This document shows positions 1-11,634 of a stretch of DNA of 64,000 bases, piece after piece. A program made the translations under genes and the position numbers. The stretch lies in assembly GCA_902702965.1 (NCBI GenBank), contig CACRXP010000236.1, forward strand, positions 158,907-222,906, written 5' to 3'. Below the pieces are notes generated by a model. It searched no databases and was not told the DNA's origin. It saw only the letters and a program-made list of their open reading frames with translations. Position 1 is the first letter of the stretch. Every line of letters begins with the position of its first letter. This stretch comes from Spirometra erinaceieuropaei (Eukaryota > Platyhelminthes > Cestoda > Diphyllobothriidea > Diphyllobothriidae).

Positions 1-2960
1 TTCCCTTTATGCATTCTCCCAAAACATGCCCTCCTGACAAGTCTAAGCTAAGTCTACCTGGTGCCTACAAATAAATGTCATAACACGCATGTTTAGATAT
101 GCTTTAAAGGCGTATGAGTAGCTGTCTTCGAGACGAAATCAAACCTTCAAGTGCAACTGCCTTAACCGCATCTTCAAGATGCTGAAAGGCGTCTAATTAC
201 TGTTTAGAAGCCTTTCGTATGGAGTTTGAATAAAATTGTCTTCCACTGTCTTTGTCGGCTAGTTTCGATAATGAGAACTCAAAGGCAAGGTAAGGGCATT
301 AACTCGTGAAAATGTCGTCTAGAATACACGCTGCAGCAAAGTAGGCCACGAGGACATCAAATGTGTGCGATCAAGTTTGGTCATTACTGTCGCAGCTGCG
401 CCTACCGCTGCCGACAATTGTTTCGGACGGGGGGTCGCCATCTTAGACAAGAAGATATATCTGTGGTGTGCATACTGTTATTTAGGGTAAAGAATGCTGC
501 AGATTAGTGGGAACATCTGCCAATCGCAGACTTCAATAGGCCGGCTCGACTGTATGAATGCGGTTTCGTCGCAGTATCACCCCCCTCCTAATGGTAGCTG
601 CTTCTGTCTTTCCAAAATAAGCATTGAACAGGCCAAGAAGTCATAGCGGACTCACCGACAGTCGAATCGTTAGATGAAGCTGTGTTCTGTGGAACGGCGA
701 CAGTCCCTGAATGCATAAATTGAAAAAAAGAAAGAAGTGCTTTAGCGATAGTGAATTAAGCAGTGTGTTTGACAACGGCAGTCAAAGGAGGAGCATAGCC
801 CTCAGAACCTTCATAATGCACTGTGAAATTAATCCCTAAATTAAGTCCCACATTTGGAGTAAAGTCTCTTTTACATGTGCGCATTCGCCTCCACTGCGCC
901 CCCTATGTGCTCTAAAGTGAGTCTGAGCTTTCCGATGCAGGGTTATTGTCGCAGGAGGATGTGTGGGCCATACATCTAACCGACCTGCAGAGTTATGGCA
1001 TGCCAACCAGGCACGGGAAACACGATGGCAGCAACGACAACCAAATGTCCATAATCATAGGGCCAATCAACTGGCAAGGTTATGTAAAGGTCAGTCTGAT
1101 TTTGTCTACCACAGCAAGCCTTGAACCCGGACAGCATACCCGACTTGCCAAAATGTCGACGCATTTATACCAGCCACCTCCTCTGCGGCTAGAACGTACG
1201 TCGCTGAAGTGTCAGGGCCAACAGTCACCTATTGTGGGTGGTCATTGCTGTCGTAGGTGTCACCTTCTGTTGGGAGTGCCTACACCCAAAAGCAAGAGCC
1301 TACCAATCACTGGAGAGCACGTGCGTTTGCTCTCTCTACAGCGCTGTCATCTTAATCGGACGCCTCGCAATTGGCTACTCCCCTCTTCCCGAAGGTCATT
1401 GGGCCGAATGCCGGCCCAATATGCGTCACCTTTCAGTTAGTCGCGACTTGCAGTGTTTTTTCTAGTGCACTTTCCGTGGCCGGCCGTGTTTGCTTTGTCT
1501 GCTGCTTTGGTATTGGGGACAAGGGTCGAGTGCGTATACGCTCCACGGGATTTCAGGTACCAGGCGGGTCATAACACCTCCCACAACCGAAAGGTGATTT
1601 GGACAGACGATTGCTGGCTTAGGCCAGGTGATATCGATTTGGTGTGTGCATGGAACTAATTCAGGTAAGGAATACTGCAGACTGGCGGGAACAACTGTTG
1701 CTCACAGAGTACAGCAGGATGACTGGACTGTACGTCTGCGGTTTCGCCGCAAGGTCTCCACCTACCATTCAGTGTTCGACTATTCCAAGGAAGGACCGAG
1801 GAAGGTATTCTTGTTAGACGATTTGGAGACCGCTTCTCCGGATGGATCTACGTTCTGTACGATGAGACAGCACCTCAATGCACTAACTTTAATTCCGATC
1901 CTATTTGAGGAATTCGAAAACTTCGTCAGTATACCAATTGACACGAGTTCTTATAACTTATTTTTCTCACACTCCAGTTGACCGCATTTGGAGAAGCCAG
2001 TCACTAGTTAATCTAAATGTCTGATTTTTTTGATTTGCTTGTCCAACTTATTTAGGTCGAAACACTTTGATAGGGGATTCATATGGGACCTCTTCCACGA
2101 ACACTTTTCCGGGTGTTTGGTGTGTGATTCAGTTAACAAGCTCCTTTTCGATATATATAGAGGATTTTTTGGTGTTGTTTAATATAAGGCATGACAGTCC
2201 ATAAGGATAATTTACCATGATTTTCACACTGCTAGACGGAGGCAGCATACATGCCCATCAAACAACCTGAATACTAGAGGCTATGAACAATCCACAAATT
2301 ATAAACGTATTGTTGACTTCGAAGTCCGATTTGGTATGCTAAGACTTCAAAAATGACTGTGCTGTTGATGCGAAATCCATATTCTCCGACTGTACCCCTA
2401 AAACGGGCCACGCGGTAAATGCAGCAGACTAAATCGGTCGTCGAATGTTTTCGAGCCAAGCATTATGCCACTTGAATCACGGCCCCACATCTTAGAGAAG
2501 GCAGAATAGTCTTGATGGCCTTGATTAGGAAAACACTAAGTGGTACCCGCTGGTCTCGCACATTATAAGTTTAGGAACAGGAGCGGAACATGACAAAGGT
2601 TTCGAGATAATTGTAGACTGTCGTGTTTATAATCGTGCAACATAGTTCACTACAGAAGTCAGAGGAACCTGGATGCAACCCGAAAAAAACTATTTATAAA
2701 AACGGCAATAATAATGCATCTTAGTCTGACACCAGTGGACTGTCAATATCGTCAAGGAATGTTTGGAGCAGAGCGCTCTGGTGACCAAGAGTTCAGTTAT
2801 CCTGTTGTGCAAAAAGATATCGTAAAGCGAACTAGTCTGCAAAAAAATACTTTGAAATTAAGACATTTGTCTGTGGTACTGTCTGGTAGAACAGTCAATC
2901 CAGAAGATCCCGTTTTAATGTCCTTTGCAGTTTGAGTGGGTTTCGAGTATAATAAGGCGG
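1..2960. other. No gene recognised; one diverged direct repeat
   Basis: No open frame here has recognisable protein content. The only structure I can support is a diverged direct repeat: about 430-720 and about 1620-1885 share the same order of short blocks. These are a ggtgtg(tg)cat block, an aatgctgcaga(t/c)t-like block, a gcggtttcg(t/c)cgca block and an ttctgt...gaca(g)...aatgc block. This suggests two old copies of one unidentified interspersed repeat. Confidence 0.4.
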
Positions 2961-2965
2961 GAATA

Positions 2966-3078
2966 ATGTTAGGGGGCGCTCACCGATCGTTCATACGGAA
3001 CTCACTCGTTCCGTTGTGCCTTAAGGGCTCTCTCTCGAGCCCAACCACCAGCCGCACAGCGGCGCATGATATATAGGC
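2966..3078 (+). repeat. 113-bp direct repeat, copy 1
   Basis: Almost identical to 3278-3390, offset exactly 312 bases. I see two differences (gtgcc/gtacc and ccaccag/ccagcag). The unit begins atgttagggggcgctcacc and ends gatatataggc. It contains an internal inverted pair around cggaactcactcgttccg. It flanks a minus-strand tRNA-SINE, so the pair is either a tandem duplication or the two ends of a composite element. Confidence 0.85.
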
Positions 3079-3277
3079 AGAATGATATAACCGACAAAGA
3101 CAAGGGAGACTGGAATGGCCATTTCTGGTTTATTAGCCGTCGTCAGCCAGCCATACCCAAGCCCGAAGTGTGGAACAACCGAGCCTCGAACTCGCGACCT
3201 GTTGGTTTAGAAGCCAACGCCTCTACTCACCGGGCCACGAGCCCGTTGCCTTGTCGGTTTTCGATCGGGAATATACA
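3079..3277 (-). mobile_element. tRNA-derived SINE, minus-strand copy
   Basis: Read on the minus strand this has a tRNA-like head with a box A region (tggcccggtgagtagagg) and a box B region (gagttcgaggc). A non-tRNA body follows, containing ggctggctgacgacggctaat and gccattccagtctccc, and it ends near tcggttatatca. The same module occurs in plus orientation immediately downstream at about 3391-3612, so the two copies are inverted relative to each other. The tRNA-like head resembles an internal RNA polymerase III promoter. Whether it is still transcribed cannot be judged from sequence. Confidence 0.75.
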
Positions 3278-3390
3278 ATGTTAGGGGGCGCTCACCGATC
3301 GTTCATACGGAACTCACTCGTTCCGTTGTACCTTAAGGGCTCTCTCTCGAGCCCAACCAGCAGCCGCACAGCGGCGCATGATATATAGGC
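3278..3390 (+). repeat. 113-bp direct repeat, copy 2
   Basis: Second copy of the 2966-3078 unit, directly abutting the plus-strand SINE. Its first 30 or so bases are also repeated in inverted form just downstream (about 3391-3420), so this boundary can fold on itself. Confidence 0.85.
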
Positions 3391-3612
3391 GCCGGTGAGC
3401 GTCCCCTAACATTGTATATTTCCGATCGAAAACCGACAAGGCAACGGGCTCGTGGCCCGGTGAGTAGAGGCGTTGGCTTCTAAACCAACAGGTCGCGAGT
3501 TCGAGGCTCGGGTGTTCCACACTTCGGGCTTGGGTATGGCTGGCTGACGACGGCTAATAAGCCAGAAATGGCCATTCCAGTCTCCCTTGTCTTCGTCGGT
3601 TATATCAAGGCG
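3391..3612 (+). mobile_element. tRNA-derived SINE, plus-strand copy
   Basis: The tRNA-like head spans about 3446-3521. The box A-like segment is at about 3453-3470 and the box B-like gagttcgaggc is at 3497-3507. An anticodon-arm-like stem (gttgg/ccaac) encloses the loop cttctaaa. The SINE body follows and ends at tcggttatatca. Other copies of the family lie at 3079-3277 (minus), 27621-27800 (plus), and in decayed form at about 4470-4600 and 10130-10235. Confidence 0.8.
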
Positions 3613-6600
3613 GGAACACTACGCTAACTTAAAACCACTTATATCCCGTGAGATGGGCCACTGCCCCATGTCCTACAATATCTTGGCACTTCCTTCCTCT
3701 TTGACTCAGAACGGTAATCAAGCAAAATGAACGTCCGCTCGCTGGTTTACCTACCCCTGCGTATTATATTCATTTGTGAGGCTGCGTGGTTTTACGTGCA
3801 GTCCTTCCTGTCATTCATGCAGATCCTCAGATCGCAGATTTTCTCCGAGATTCCTGCACTTATTTGTCGTATCATGCGGCGCAAGGGGCATTTGAGAAAC
3901 CAGTTGAATGTGTTTTTTATAGTAGTATTACGAGCAACAGAACCTCAATAACTTGTACTAGCGCGAAAATTCCCTCCACGCAGTACTGACAAACAGCACC
4001 TGGGTGAAACCTACTAAAAATCCACAATCGACTTTTGTGCCCTCCGAATCTCTTCCGGAAGTACACTCTAGTGATAGTTCACTTTGTCGAATGCCAGAAA
4101 ATCTCATGCTTCTCGCTGACGTTGACAGGTCCTTTGCACCTTTCTTCCGGACAAATGACATAAATTTTGCTAATGACAGCTGCCTACGGTTCAGAAGTGT
4201 TCCGTTTTAATTCGAATCATTTGAGACTGGTTTAAACACCCAACGCCTGTTATTAAATTAGGGCTTTATAGTGGCCGTAACAATTCACAAATGCTAACGG
4301 ACCGGCCGTTCGCACACGACAACCTGCGTGGGCTCAAGATCCTCAACCTCGGAACTCATGTTCATCCGGAAATTGGGATAGACTGGTGGGGGTCAGGCCT
4401 GGGTGACTTCGCCTGCGCCATAATAGCATCCGAAAATGGGACAAATGTCACATTTAAGGGCCCAGTAACCCAGTAGTTGAGGGATCGAACCTCCGGGGTG
4501 TCAAAACTTGGCGTTTGAAAATTTCGGGCTATTGATGACTAATAAGACAGTAATGACCATTTCAGTGTGCGTCAGGATGCGACCAGCAAGCCAAAATTTC
4601 ATACTTTTTGTATCGCGTTACTTTCGTCGACACTTTAAGCGCTATCAAGCCAACTGTTTTTTCTGCCAAGTGTGAAGAGGAAAATTTTGCCCCAGACTAA
4701 GGCATTTGTTTACGGACTGTTCATTGTCAGCACTCTGTCAGTCAGAATAAATTGTGCTGATTGATATCATCACACCTCAAACAAGGAACTACTTAGTAAC
4801 TCTCTAACAAGCGTGGCAGTTGAGTTCATACCATAAGTATACGCTCATTTGGTCATGGTTTATGGCATGGAAATTAAGTCACTGAGGATGCAGTCTAAAA
4901 CTTGCGATATGAAAAAATGCACCAATCTTGGGGCACCTATTTAGTATTGATGAAGGGACAAGCACCACTCATTAAAGTGCTGGCATATTACATGCGATTA
5001 ATAAATTTCCCATTAAAATGCTCATACAAAAGAACCCATCATTTCAAATCGACGAAACACTGCGCATTTTTAATATTCAAGCTCAGTGATATGCAGACAA
5101 ATTGGTTGGATTTGCCTCCAGCTTACCCGCGCACCCATAAAGCATTGTATGTGATCTTCAGGTGCCCTCTCAACTAGGGGTATTTGTTAACTATAGTGGC
5201 AAACAACGCCCAGTTCGGAACATAAATTAGTAATTCATAATAAAGGATGCATCCTAGTCTTTGGATCAAAATTTCAAAGACACCTGGGAAACAACTACAA
5301 CTTATCTTGTGTGCATTTTTCCGCCTCATTTGTTTTTCCAAATTCAGTCAGAGATGCCAAACCCGATGCACAAAACTCGGTTATTATGCCGTTCTGCAAA
5401 ACTATGTATATGTCTCAACTTTTTGCGCGGGGAAACGCCTTTCACTATCTTTAAAAATCCATCCAACGCATTCACTGATTTAGTCGGTGTCAGTCTATAT
5501 GCTTTGAGCGCTTTCAATAATAAAGTCTCTGTAATCTCTTAAGAAAATGACTCCTGAAGCCTATAATACATTCAAGAAAATATTGGCCATGTTAATAATT
5601 TAAAAGAGGTGTTAATTAACCTGAATTTGGCGGGTTACTGTAATAGTAATGTCGATGCCTTAAACTATTTTATCGAAAATTCTAAAGGCCACAATTTCGC
5701 TTCATTCAAACACAACGATTAAGGCCGGCATTTCCGTATAATTAGGGCACGTCATTGAATTGAAACATAACACCGTAATTATGTCGGAAATTTCCCCAAG
5801 TGCTATATACAGAGAGGGTGGAGGAGAATAGCATTCAAACGACTATAAATCACGGTGAGCGTATGATCCACACTAATTATTTTTTCAACTTGATCTAAAA
5901 AATATTTTCTACGTAAATAGATTCAAAGGGCTCGTTCAGTTTTTCATACGTGTCGGTAAATATCGCAAGTATGCAAATGATCAAAATGCAACTTTACGAA
6001 ATTATGAAGACGTACAGAGGATTCCGAAAATGAGCATGAACACGTTAGAGACCATCGCAGTGTCCAGCGCCGGCGCGAAAGAGTAAGCTATTCTAAAGCT
6101 GATGCGATTCAAGACCACCGACCTCTGAAAACCGCAGTCTGGCGTCTCAACTGGTACGCGTACTTATATGGACTGCAGGGGGTTGATGTCATTCGAGTCG
6201 TCACGCACAGATACGCTCAAAGGTCAGCAAAGTCCAAACTACTAAATTGAACGCCCACTGCAACGAACTATTTAAACCATAACATGATCAGACCAATAAT
6301 TCACTCTAATTTGGGAGTGTTTCTCACAGGACAATGTTCTTATGAGTTGCTAAAACAGGTTACGAAATTAACTGCAGTGGTGCAGAACAGTGAATCCTGG
6401 GCTTTATTAGAAAAAAACTTCTTTCTTCAAAATCCTGCCGGACTGTCGGGCATGTTTGCGGACCCCACCAGTAATGGTTTTCGGCAGTCCCAACTACCTC
6501 CTGAGTGTCCAATGCTACATGAATGTTGCCCGATTGATTTGAGCTAGGGTGGCATCTATTGGATCAAAATATCGACAACACCTGGCCAGCCTGAAGTGCC

Positions 6601-6850
6601 TTGACTGAGTGGTTGTGTTTTATTTGAGTGACACTGCAATGACTGATTGAAGGGAAGGTTTTGAACTCCATGTGCCGTGTGATCACGAAATGCCTGCTCC
6701 TTTTTGAGACTCGCAAAACTTTGGGCAAAAACAAGTGGTACGCAGGTCTGTGACAGGTGTTAAAGTCGCCACAATAACGATCCCATTATTTCGGACTTTG
6801 ACGTGCGCTTTACACGTTTTAATGGCGAAACAGGAATGGAGTCATCCCAT
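3613..6850. other. No gene recognised; decayed SINE near 4470-4600
   Basis: Short open frames occur but none has recognisable domains or a homology signature. Around 4470-4600 there is a decayed copy of the tRNA-SINE: a box-B-like gggatcgaacctcc is followed by cgggctattgatgactaataagacag and gaccatttcagt, matching the SINE body order. The remainder is AT-rich sequence without visible structure. Confidence 0.45.
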
Positions 6851-6899
6851 TTGCCCAGGAGCCGGTCTACTTTTCCCTTCCTGCGGCCAACCTGAATTG

Positions 6900-8420
6900 C
6901 CTGTATATTAGCATGTTTTACCAAAAACCACGGTTTGGAGGGTCGCCAACACAGGGCATAACCCTTCCCAGATTACAAGATTACGGCATCCCTGAAATCC
7001 TGTGGGACATCCCTTGTCGCCACATCTTCTGGTCTAGTGTGGTAAGATTTTTCATGAGTGGTGGGACGCCTCATTTGTAAACTTCGACTTAAATTGTGTC
7101 TGCCCTCAATGCTTTTTCACTGGAGAGCTGTCGTGTCATCCTGAGTGTCTCAGTGAGAGAGGCCAGACGATCGAGGTCGTCCATTTGAGGAAATCTGTTG
7201 ACGACTTCCTCGCATATTGTTGGCGAGTGGGTGGGGACGCCCCGAAGGTGTGCAGCCTAATCCTTCAGGATCGGTGACTTCCTCGTCAGAAGGATAGCCC
7301 CATCCTGGCTCAGCGGTGACACACTTCCCTTGGCTTGTGGATCGTAGACTGCTTTCATGACCGTGATGTAATTCCTCATATCACCACTTTCGACATATCC
7401 CTGGATCTCCTTAGCTTTACAAGTCAGCTAGTTATCCTGTATTCCCCCAGCCTCCGTTGTGGTAGGTGTCGTTATCATAAGTATGCTGCTTTATTGGCGT
7501 TGTTGCAGCTGGTGGGTAGAATGTGGGTAGACAGCGCTTCTCGGAGAGGAGAATGCGGACTTCCTCGTCATTATTAACCAACCCGATCCTGGTATTGACA
7601 GTTTGTCCGGTCAGGCGTTTCTCCCGCACTGGCCTGGATTTTATCCCGCAGCCCCTCCGTCACTTGGTCTCGACATTAATATGCGCCCCTCACCCCGTCT
7701 GGGATTAATGAAGCTACTAAAATTCAACTGACGTTCAGCTGTGTCAGGTAATACAGTATTTGTCTTACCTAATATTAACTTATCTGGCGCTTGCCTGCGC
7801 AACCATAATGCCCCATTCAGCGATCGGCGTCACACAGCCTTAGTCACGAAAACGCCGCGCTGGCCACGCTTCCAAACTAGGACGTAGTTCAGTAGATGCA
7901 GGTGACGCGAGCGAGTGTACATCCGCGTCGCTTTCCTCCATATCAGAGGACGGAAGAATGTGCTGGTCAGGAGGAGATTGTGTTCAGCACAGACCTGCAG
8001 GATGTTAAGGCCATTGCTGTTGCAGTTGCCGAGGACTTTTTCCCAGACAGCGTGGGGTGTGCCGACGGGGGCGTCGAGGTAGCAAAAGACATCCCGCTTG
8101 TCCGTTTTTGACACAGTTGTCAAGAGGACGTACAGGTCTCCGTAGAACTTATTCTTCACATCATCTTCTCTGGCCAGTGGTGAGACATAGGCGTCGACAA
8201 TGGTGACGAAATTGTTCACGCGGAGTGGTTACCTCATGGCCATTAGACGATAACTGACCCTCTGTGGCAGGTATTACAACCCACTTAGGACGTCCTTCCT
8301 GGTGATGTATACGGACATCCTCTCTTAAAGAAGATGTGTTCCGAAATCGCCTCCTCACGTTAGCCCTGTTCAGAGAAGTGAGTCCTATGAATAACCAAAG
8401 GTTCAACTTTGTGACGGGTC
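6900..8420 (-). mobile_element. RTE-type non-LTR retrotransposon fragment
   Basis: On the minus strand, blocks follow the order of an RTE-clade ORF. An endonuclease C-terminal half lies at about 8300-7830. A linker (NNDEEVRILLSEKRCL) follows at about 7580-7540. The start of the RT domain lies at about 7240-6990, with blocks like LSSEKALRADTI, VEVYK and MWRQGMSHR, corresponding to the family's LSSGKAPGSDAIPAE and MWRQGEVPQ. The reading frame is broken by several stops and frameshifts, and the catalytic RT YADD region is absent, so this is a dead 5'-central fragment. The identification rests on remembered family wording, not a search. Confidence 0.75.
7830..8260 (-). pseudogene. Apurinic-like endonuclease domain of RTE element (broken)
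   Basis: The longest intact block (8219-7830) reads NNFVTIVDAYVSPL, then KNKFYGDLYVLL, CYLDAPVGTPHAVWEKVLG, NGLNILQVCAEHNLLLT, a threonine-phenylalanine-rich strand, and RSRHLHLLNYVLV. This is the order of an exonuclease-endonuclease-phosphatase domain as found in RTE elements and craniofacial-development-protein-2-like sequences. An in-frame stop just upstream (MAMR then stop then PLRVNNF) breaks the frame. The family's GDFNARVG core is changed to CYLDAPVG, so the active-site Asp-Phe-Asn is lost. It therefore cannot be an active nuclease. Confidence 0.8.
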
Positions 8421-9200
8421 AGTTAACGGGCCAATAGGGCGTCCTAATTTCGAACTATTTGACGTCGGAATACCCTAAATGAAAACAGCACGCCCAGGCT
8501 GGAAAAGCGGGAAGTGTCACTATCAGCCCACATAAAGGCATGGAGATGGGAAAGGGTGTTACAATTAGATAAGTTTGCAGAGTAATCCCTTGAATGAGCT
8601 GCCAGGCGATGGATGATGTCCACACCTTACTCAATCGTTATGCGTTCTGTAGTCTTGGACACATTCTTTGTCTATGGTAGCAAGGACTAAAGAAGTGGGG
8701 CCTCTCTCCCGGCGCAGGCGGTGACGGCGACGGTTGATGAGATTCTCGTCATTTGGCCCCTGAGATACAGTGGTTTTTGTGGGCCTTCAAAGGGTTCACT
8801 ACAGTGTGTTTTTACTCTTTCGAAGAGCGCTCTAGCAGAGCTACGTTTGCACACCGTGGGTTGGTATCTATGATAGCTGAGGACTTGGGCTGTGTTAGTC
8901 GCCTTTCTATACATTGTGACGCTAAGCGCACTACCGGGTCTGCACGTAAAGAGCACATCATGGAAGAGAAATCTTTGACCTTCTCCTCTTCTCTTATGAA
9001 CTGGACCCCGTTAAGCAGGTTATAAAAGCCCAATACACAGTCTCTCTCAGTTATGACAGATGTGTTGGCTGTGAATCGGTGCTAAAACACAGGTCTGTAT
9101 TGGGCGAAAGTGAACTTTTCCAGCTCTTGTAGGACCAATTCATCACTTAGGCTGGCTATAGGGGAACGCGTCGTGTTCCTTTGTTCTGCTCATATGTTCT
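8421..9200. other. No gene recognised
   Basis: Overlapping short frames are present on both strands without family signatures. A short inverted match, gcccaatacac (about 9028) against gtctgtattgggc (about 9090), is the only structure noted. It may reflect the upstream part of the PLE that follows. Confidence 0.35.
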
Positions 9201-9450
9201 GCACTGAAGGTGAAAAACTCTCTTTGGCAGAATGCAAAGAGTCGCAGTAGTTTCAGAGGGTGTCCGCCGACCTCTGGCACCACTTTGGGATTGGAATTGC
9301 GCACAGACCGGTGTCAACCTCAGGCGTCAGGTAATGAAACCGAAAGACCCACTGCAACGTCGAGAAACATGCGGAGTCACTTATCAGATCTGGTGCAGTC
9401 GCTGACAGGACGACAACGTCGGAGAACCCGGAAGACATCTCCAAAAGAGA

Positions 9451-9861
9451 ATGGCCGAACACGCAGCAGCAGTGCAGAGAAATGACGCCAACTGTCAAAT
9501 TACGGCTCATTTGACGAGATCCGGCCACACATTCAAATTCGATGAGACCGAAATCCTAGCAAGAGGTGACAACCACGTGAGTCGGGAGCTGCTTGAGTCA
9601 TGGTTTACTGCCTCCCAGCCCATTAACAAGTGCAACAACCTTCCCCTTCCGCACTCGGTGCTGGGACTTCACCTAGGCGGGCTTACCAGCCACACGGAGA
9701 GAGCACAGGCGAACACTGTTCCAAACGCCAGGGTCAGTGAGTCAGATGGTCGAGCAATCATTAAACCAATATTGTGCACTCGTAATGAAATTGCAGCGAT
9801 TAACAACGCGAATTTCGGCGAGCGAATGGTCATCGCACAGAGTGCAATAATCCCCCGATGA
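9451..9861 (+). pseudogene. PLE C-terminal (GIY-YIG-associated) fragment
   Basis: The frame reads MAEHAAAVQRNDANCQITAH, then GHTFKFDETEILARGDN, VSRELLESWFT and INKCNNLPLPHSVLGLHL. These match in order the paralogue at 19396-19770 (MAEHAAAVRNKDANSQVAAH, SFKFQEVEILARPDN, VSRELLESGFS). In PLEs the R(M)xEH block, the GH(x)F(x)F block and the following Glu-rich helix belong to the GIY-YIG nuclease. The upstream GIY and YIG strands are not intact here. It is a truncated, probably inactive remnant. Confidence 0.75.
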
Positions 9862-9939
9862 AGGGGGGAGCCGTGAATATTCACAGGTATGTGGTAGCAT
9901 GTCGACTGCATCCTATAAATACTGCAGCAGCCTATCTGC

Positions 9940-9992
9940 TATTGTCTCTGGTGATGGATTCAAGCAGGGGTCCGAAACGTCAGGCGAAATAA
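9940..9992 (+). ncRNA. Hammerhead-ribozyme-like motif, core mutated
   Basis: CTGGTGA (9948-9954) stands where the conserved CTGATGA should be. A stem II (ggattc/ggtcc with a purine-rich loop) follows, then GAAA (9974-9977) and CGTC (9978-9981). The strand before the core (attgtct) can pair with the strand after GTC (aggcgaaat), forming stem I of a type I hammerhead. The A-to-G change in CTGATGA affects an invariant core base, so self-cleavage is not expected. Position at the PLE 3' end fits the known association of PLEs with type I hammerheads. Confidence 0.65.
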
Positions 9993-10129
9993 GCTCTTGT
10001 TCTAGCGAGCGTGTCTCCTACTTCAAGGCAACTAATATTCCCGATCGTAACTAACAGACCATGGGACCCACAGCTCCACAGCTCACAGCTGACAGACTTA
10101 ACAATCCTGCATAACCAAAGAGCGTGAAT

Positions 10130-10235
10130 TCGAATCTTAGGTTTCCCAAACCTGTGTTTGGGTAGGGGCTGGCTGATGACAGAAAATGAGCCAGAAATGG
10201 TCATCCCATTCTCCCTTGTCTTTGCCGGTCCTCCC
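10130..10235 (+). mobile_element. SINE body fragment
   Basis: The stretch gtttgggtaggggctggctg, followed by gatgacagaaaatgagcc and ccattctcccttgtctttgcc, matches the body of the tRNA-SINE at 3391-3612 without a convincing tRNA head. It lies about 120 bases after the PLE end. Confidence 0.65.
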
Positions 10236-10239
10236 CCTC

Positions 10240-11634
10240 TGAGTACATTAGTAGTCATTGTGTTACTGATTGTGATGGCTTCAGATCTAGCCCCAAGGCT
10301 CAAGGGGACGTTCATGTCTTTCAAACTGGTCATCGAATGTCCCCACCGAATTGTTCATAATTATATGTATTCAGGGCGACGGCCTTTGGCAAAGGCTGAA
10401 GTGCAATCCATAGGTGTAGAGTGGAAGACAGGCTGTCGGATTTCGCTTGTACATAGTGGGTCTCCGATTCAGTCAGACGACCTTAACAAACTGCACTGCA
10501 ACAGACTAGATCGGCCAGACATTTTTGTTACCTTAAAATTGCTCGAGGCATACCACAGTCTTCGAGGCTTGTTGGTCCAGATGTAAGACGCACATTTCCC
10601 GGCAATGGCACGCCCTTCCACCCACTTCAACTTGCACCAAATGCCCTCACTCCCACACAGTCCTTTGCAATTTTCTTAACGTAATCCATGAGCTGCTCCC
10701 TAGCTTGGGGAGATTCCAGTGTCTGAATACGTTTGGTGATGTAATGCCTCCTGGCGAGGTCATAAGTGGGTCAACCTCAACTGTCTGGCGTGTTTACAAG
10801 GGCTGACTTCGTACAGATTAGGATGAACGCCCCCACACTTTTGATCGTCTGCGCGTTCTAGGAGGATGGAAAGTGCAGCGACGAGGTAAGGCAGTGAGGC
10901 ATGGGCCATTTCATTCAACAGCAGAGGCCACAATGTGTGCGAAAGATTCGAAGCAATGGCAGAATGCGAGTAAACTCGGATTCTGGCGCATTCCGACAAT
11001 CTTAGATTTGTGCTATTTTTTGACGTCCGTATGTCGAAATAGTTATGCATCAGTCGGCAGATAGTGACCACGGTTGCTGAGTAATAGTTGCCCAGTGTGT
11101 ATGTAGACTTCCTGTGTACAGGTCGGTCTTTATTTAAGAAAAATAGGGGCTCCTTATAAGTTAGTGTATCCTGTCCTATTAGAGATGGGGGGATGAGGTG
11201 AGTAACCAGTAATGATAGAACTGTAATACTTTGACTTTTAAAGCAAACTAATTAAATACTTGAATTCCAGCAGCTTCCGTATTTCCCTGAATTATGCTTA
11301 CCAGGGACTCGCCCTTTTCTCGAGAATGCATTGTCGAGGATTTCCACATCATATTTGGTGCATCCTGAGCATGGCTGTGAATGTTGGGACTAGTTGATCA
11401 AGAAGACAAGACCGGCTTCTTCGTCCTTGTTTCAACAACTGAACGATTATTTCATCTTTTAGAGCTAGTAACTTATCGGGGACCCTGCTTTGATTTGGAG
11501 GTGAGTCGATGTCGTGGGCAAAACGGACATGCCCACTTCTATCTAGCGATCGTCACAGATTGTTGAGCAGTGCTTACGCGGCTTTACTGTTGTCGTGCTA
11601 AGCCGACAGATTTAAATGCTCAGTGACCAACTGA
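10240..11634. other. No gene recognised
   Basis: Moderate-length open frames occur on both strands (for example 11071-10760 minus), but none carries motifs I can assign. I see no strong repeat structure before the assembly gap. Confidence 0.35.

Larger units (their letters stand above)
9200..10010 (+). mobile_element. Penelope-like element, 3' end
   Basis: This contains the C-terminal endonuclease-linked region of a PLE (about 9430-9860). It is followed by a conserved non-coding tail with tcctataaatactgcag and a hammerhead-like motif at 9940-9992. The same order, coding tail then ataaatactgcag then hammerhead, recurs at 19330-19990 (+) and 34470-34810 (-), which defines the 3' end of one PLE family. 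The RT domain is missing, so this is a 5'-truncated copy. Confidence 0.75.

Noticed and set aside
3278..3390. Target-site duplication around the minus SINE
   Set aside because: The direct repeat is 113 bp, far too long for a retrotransposition target duplication.
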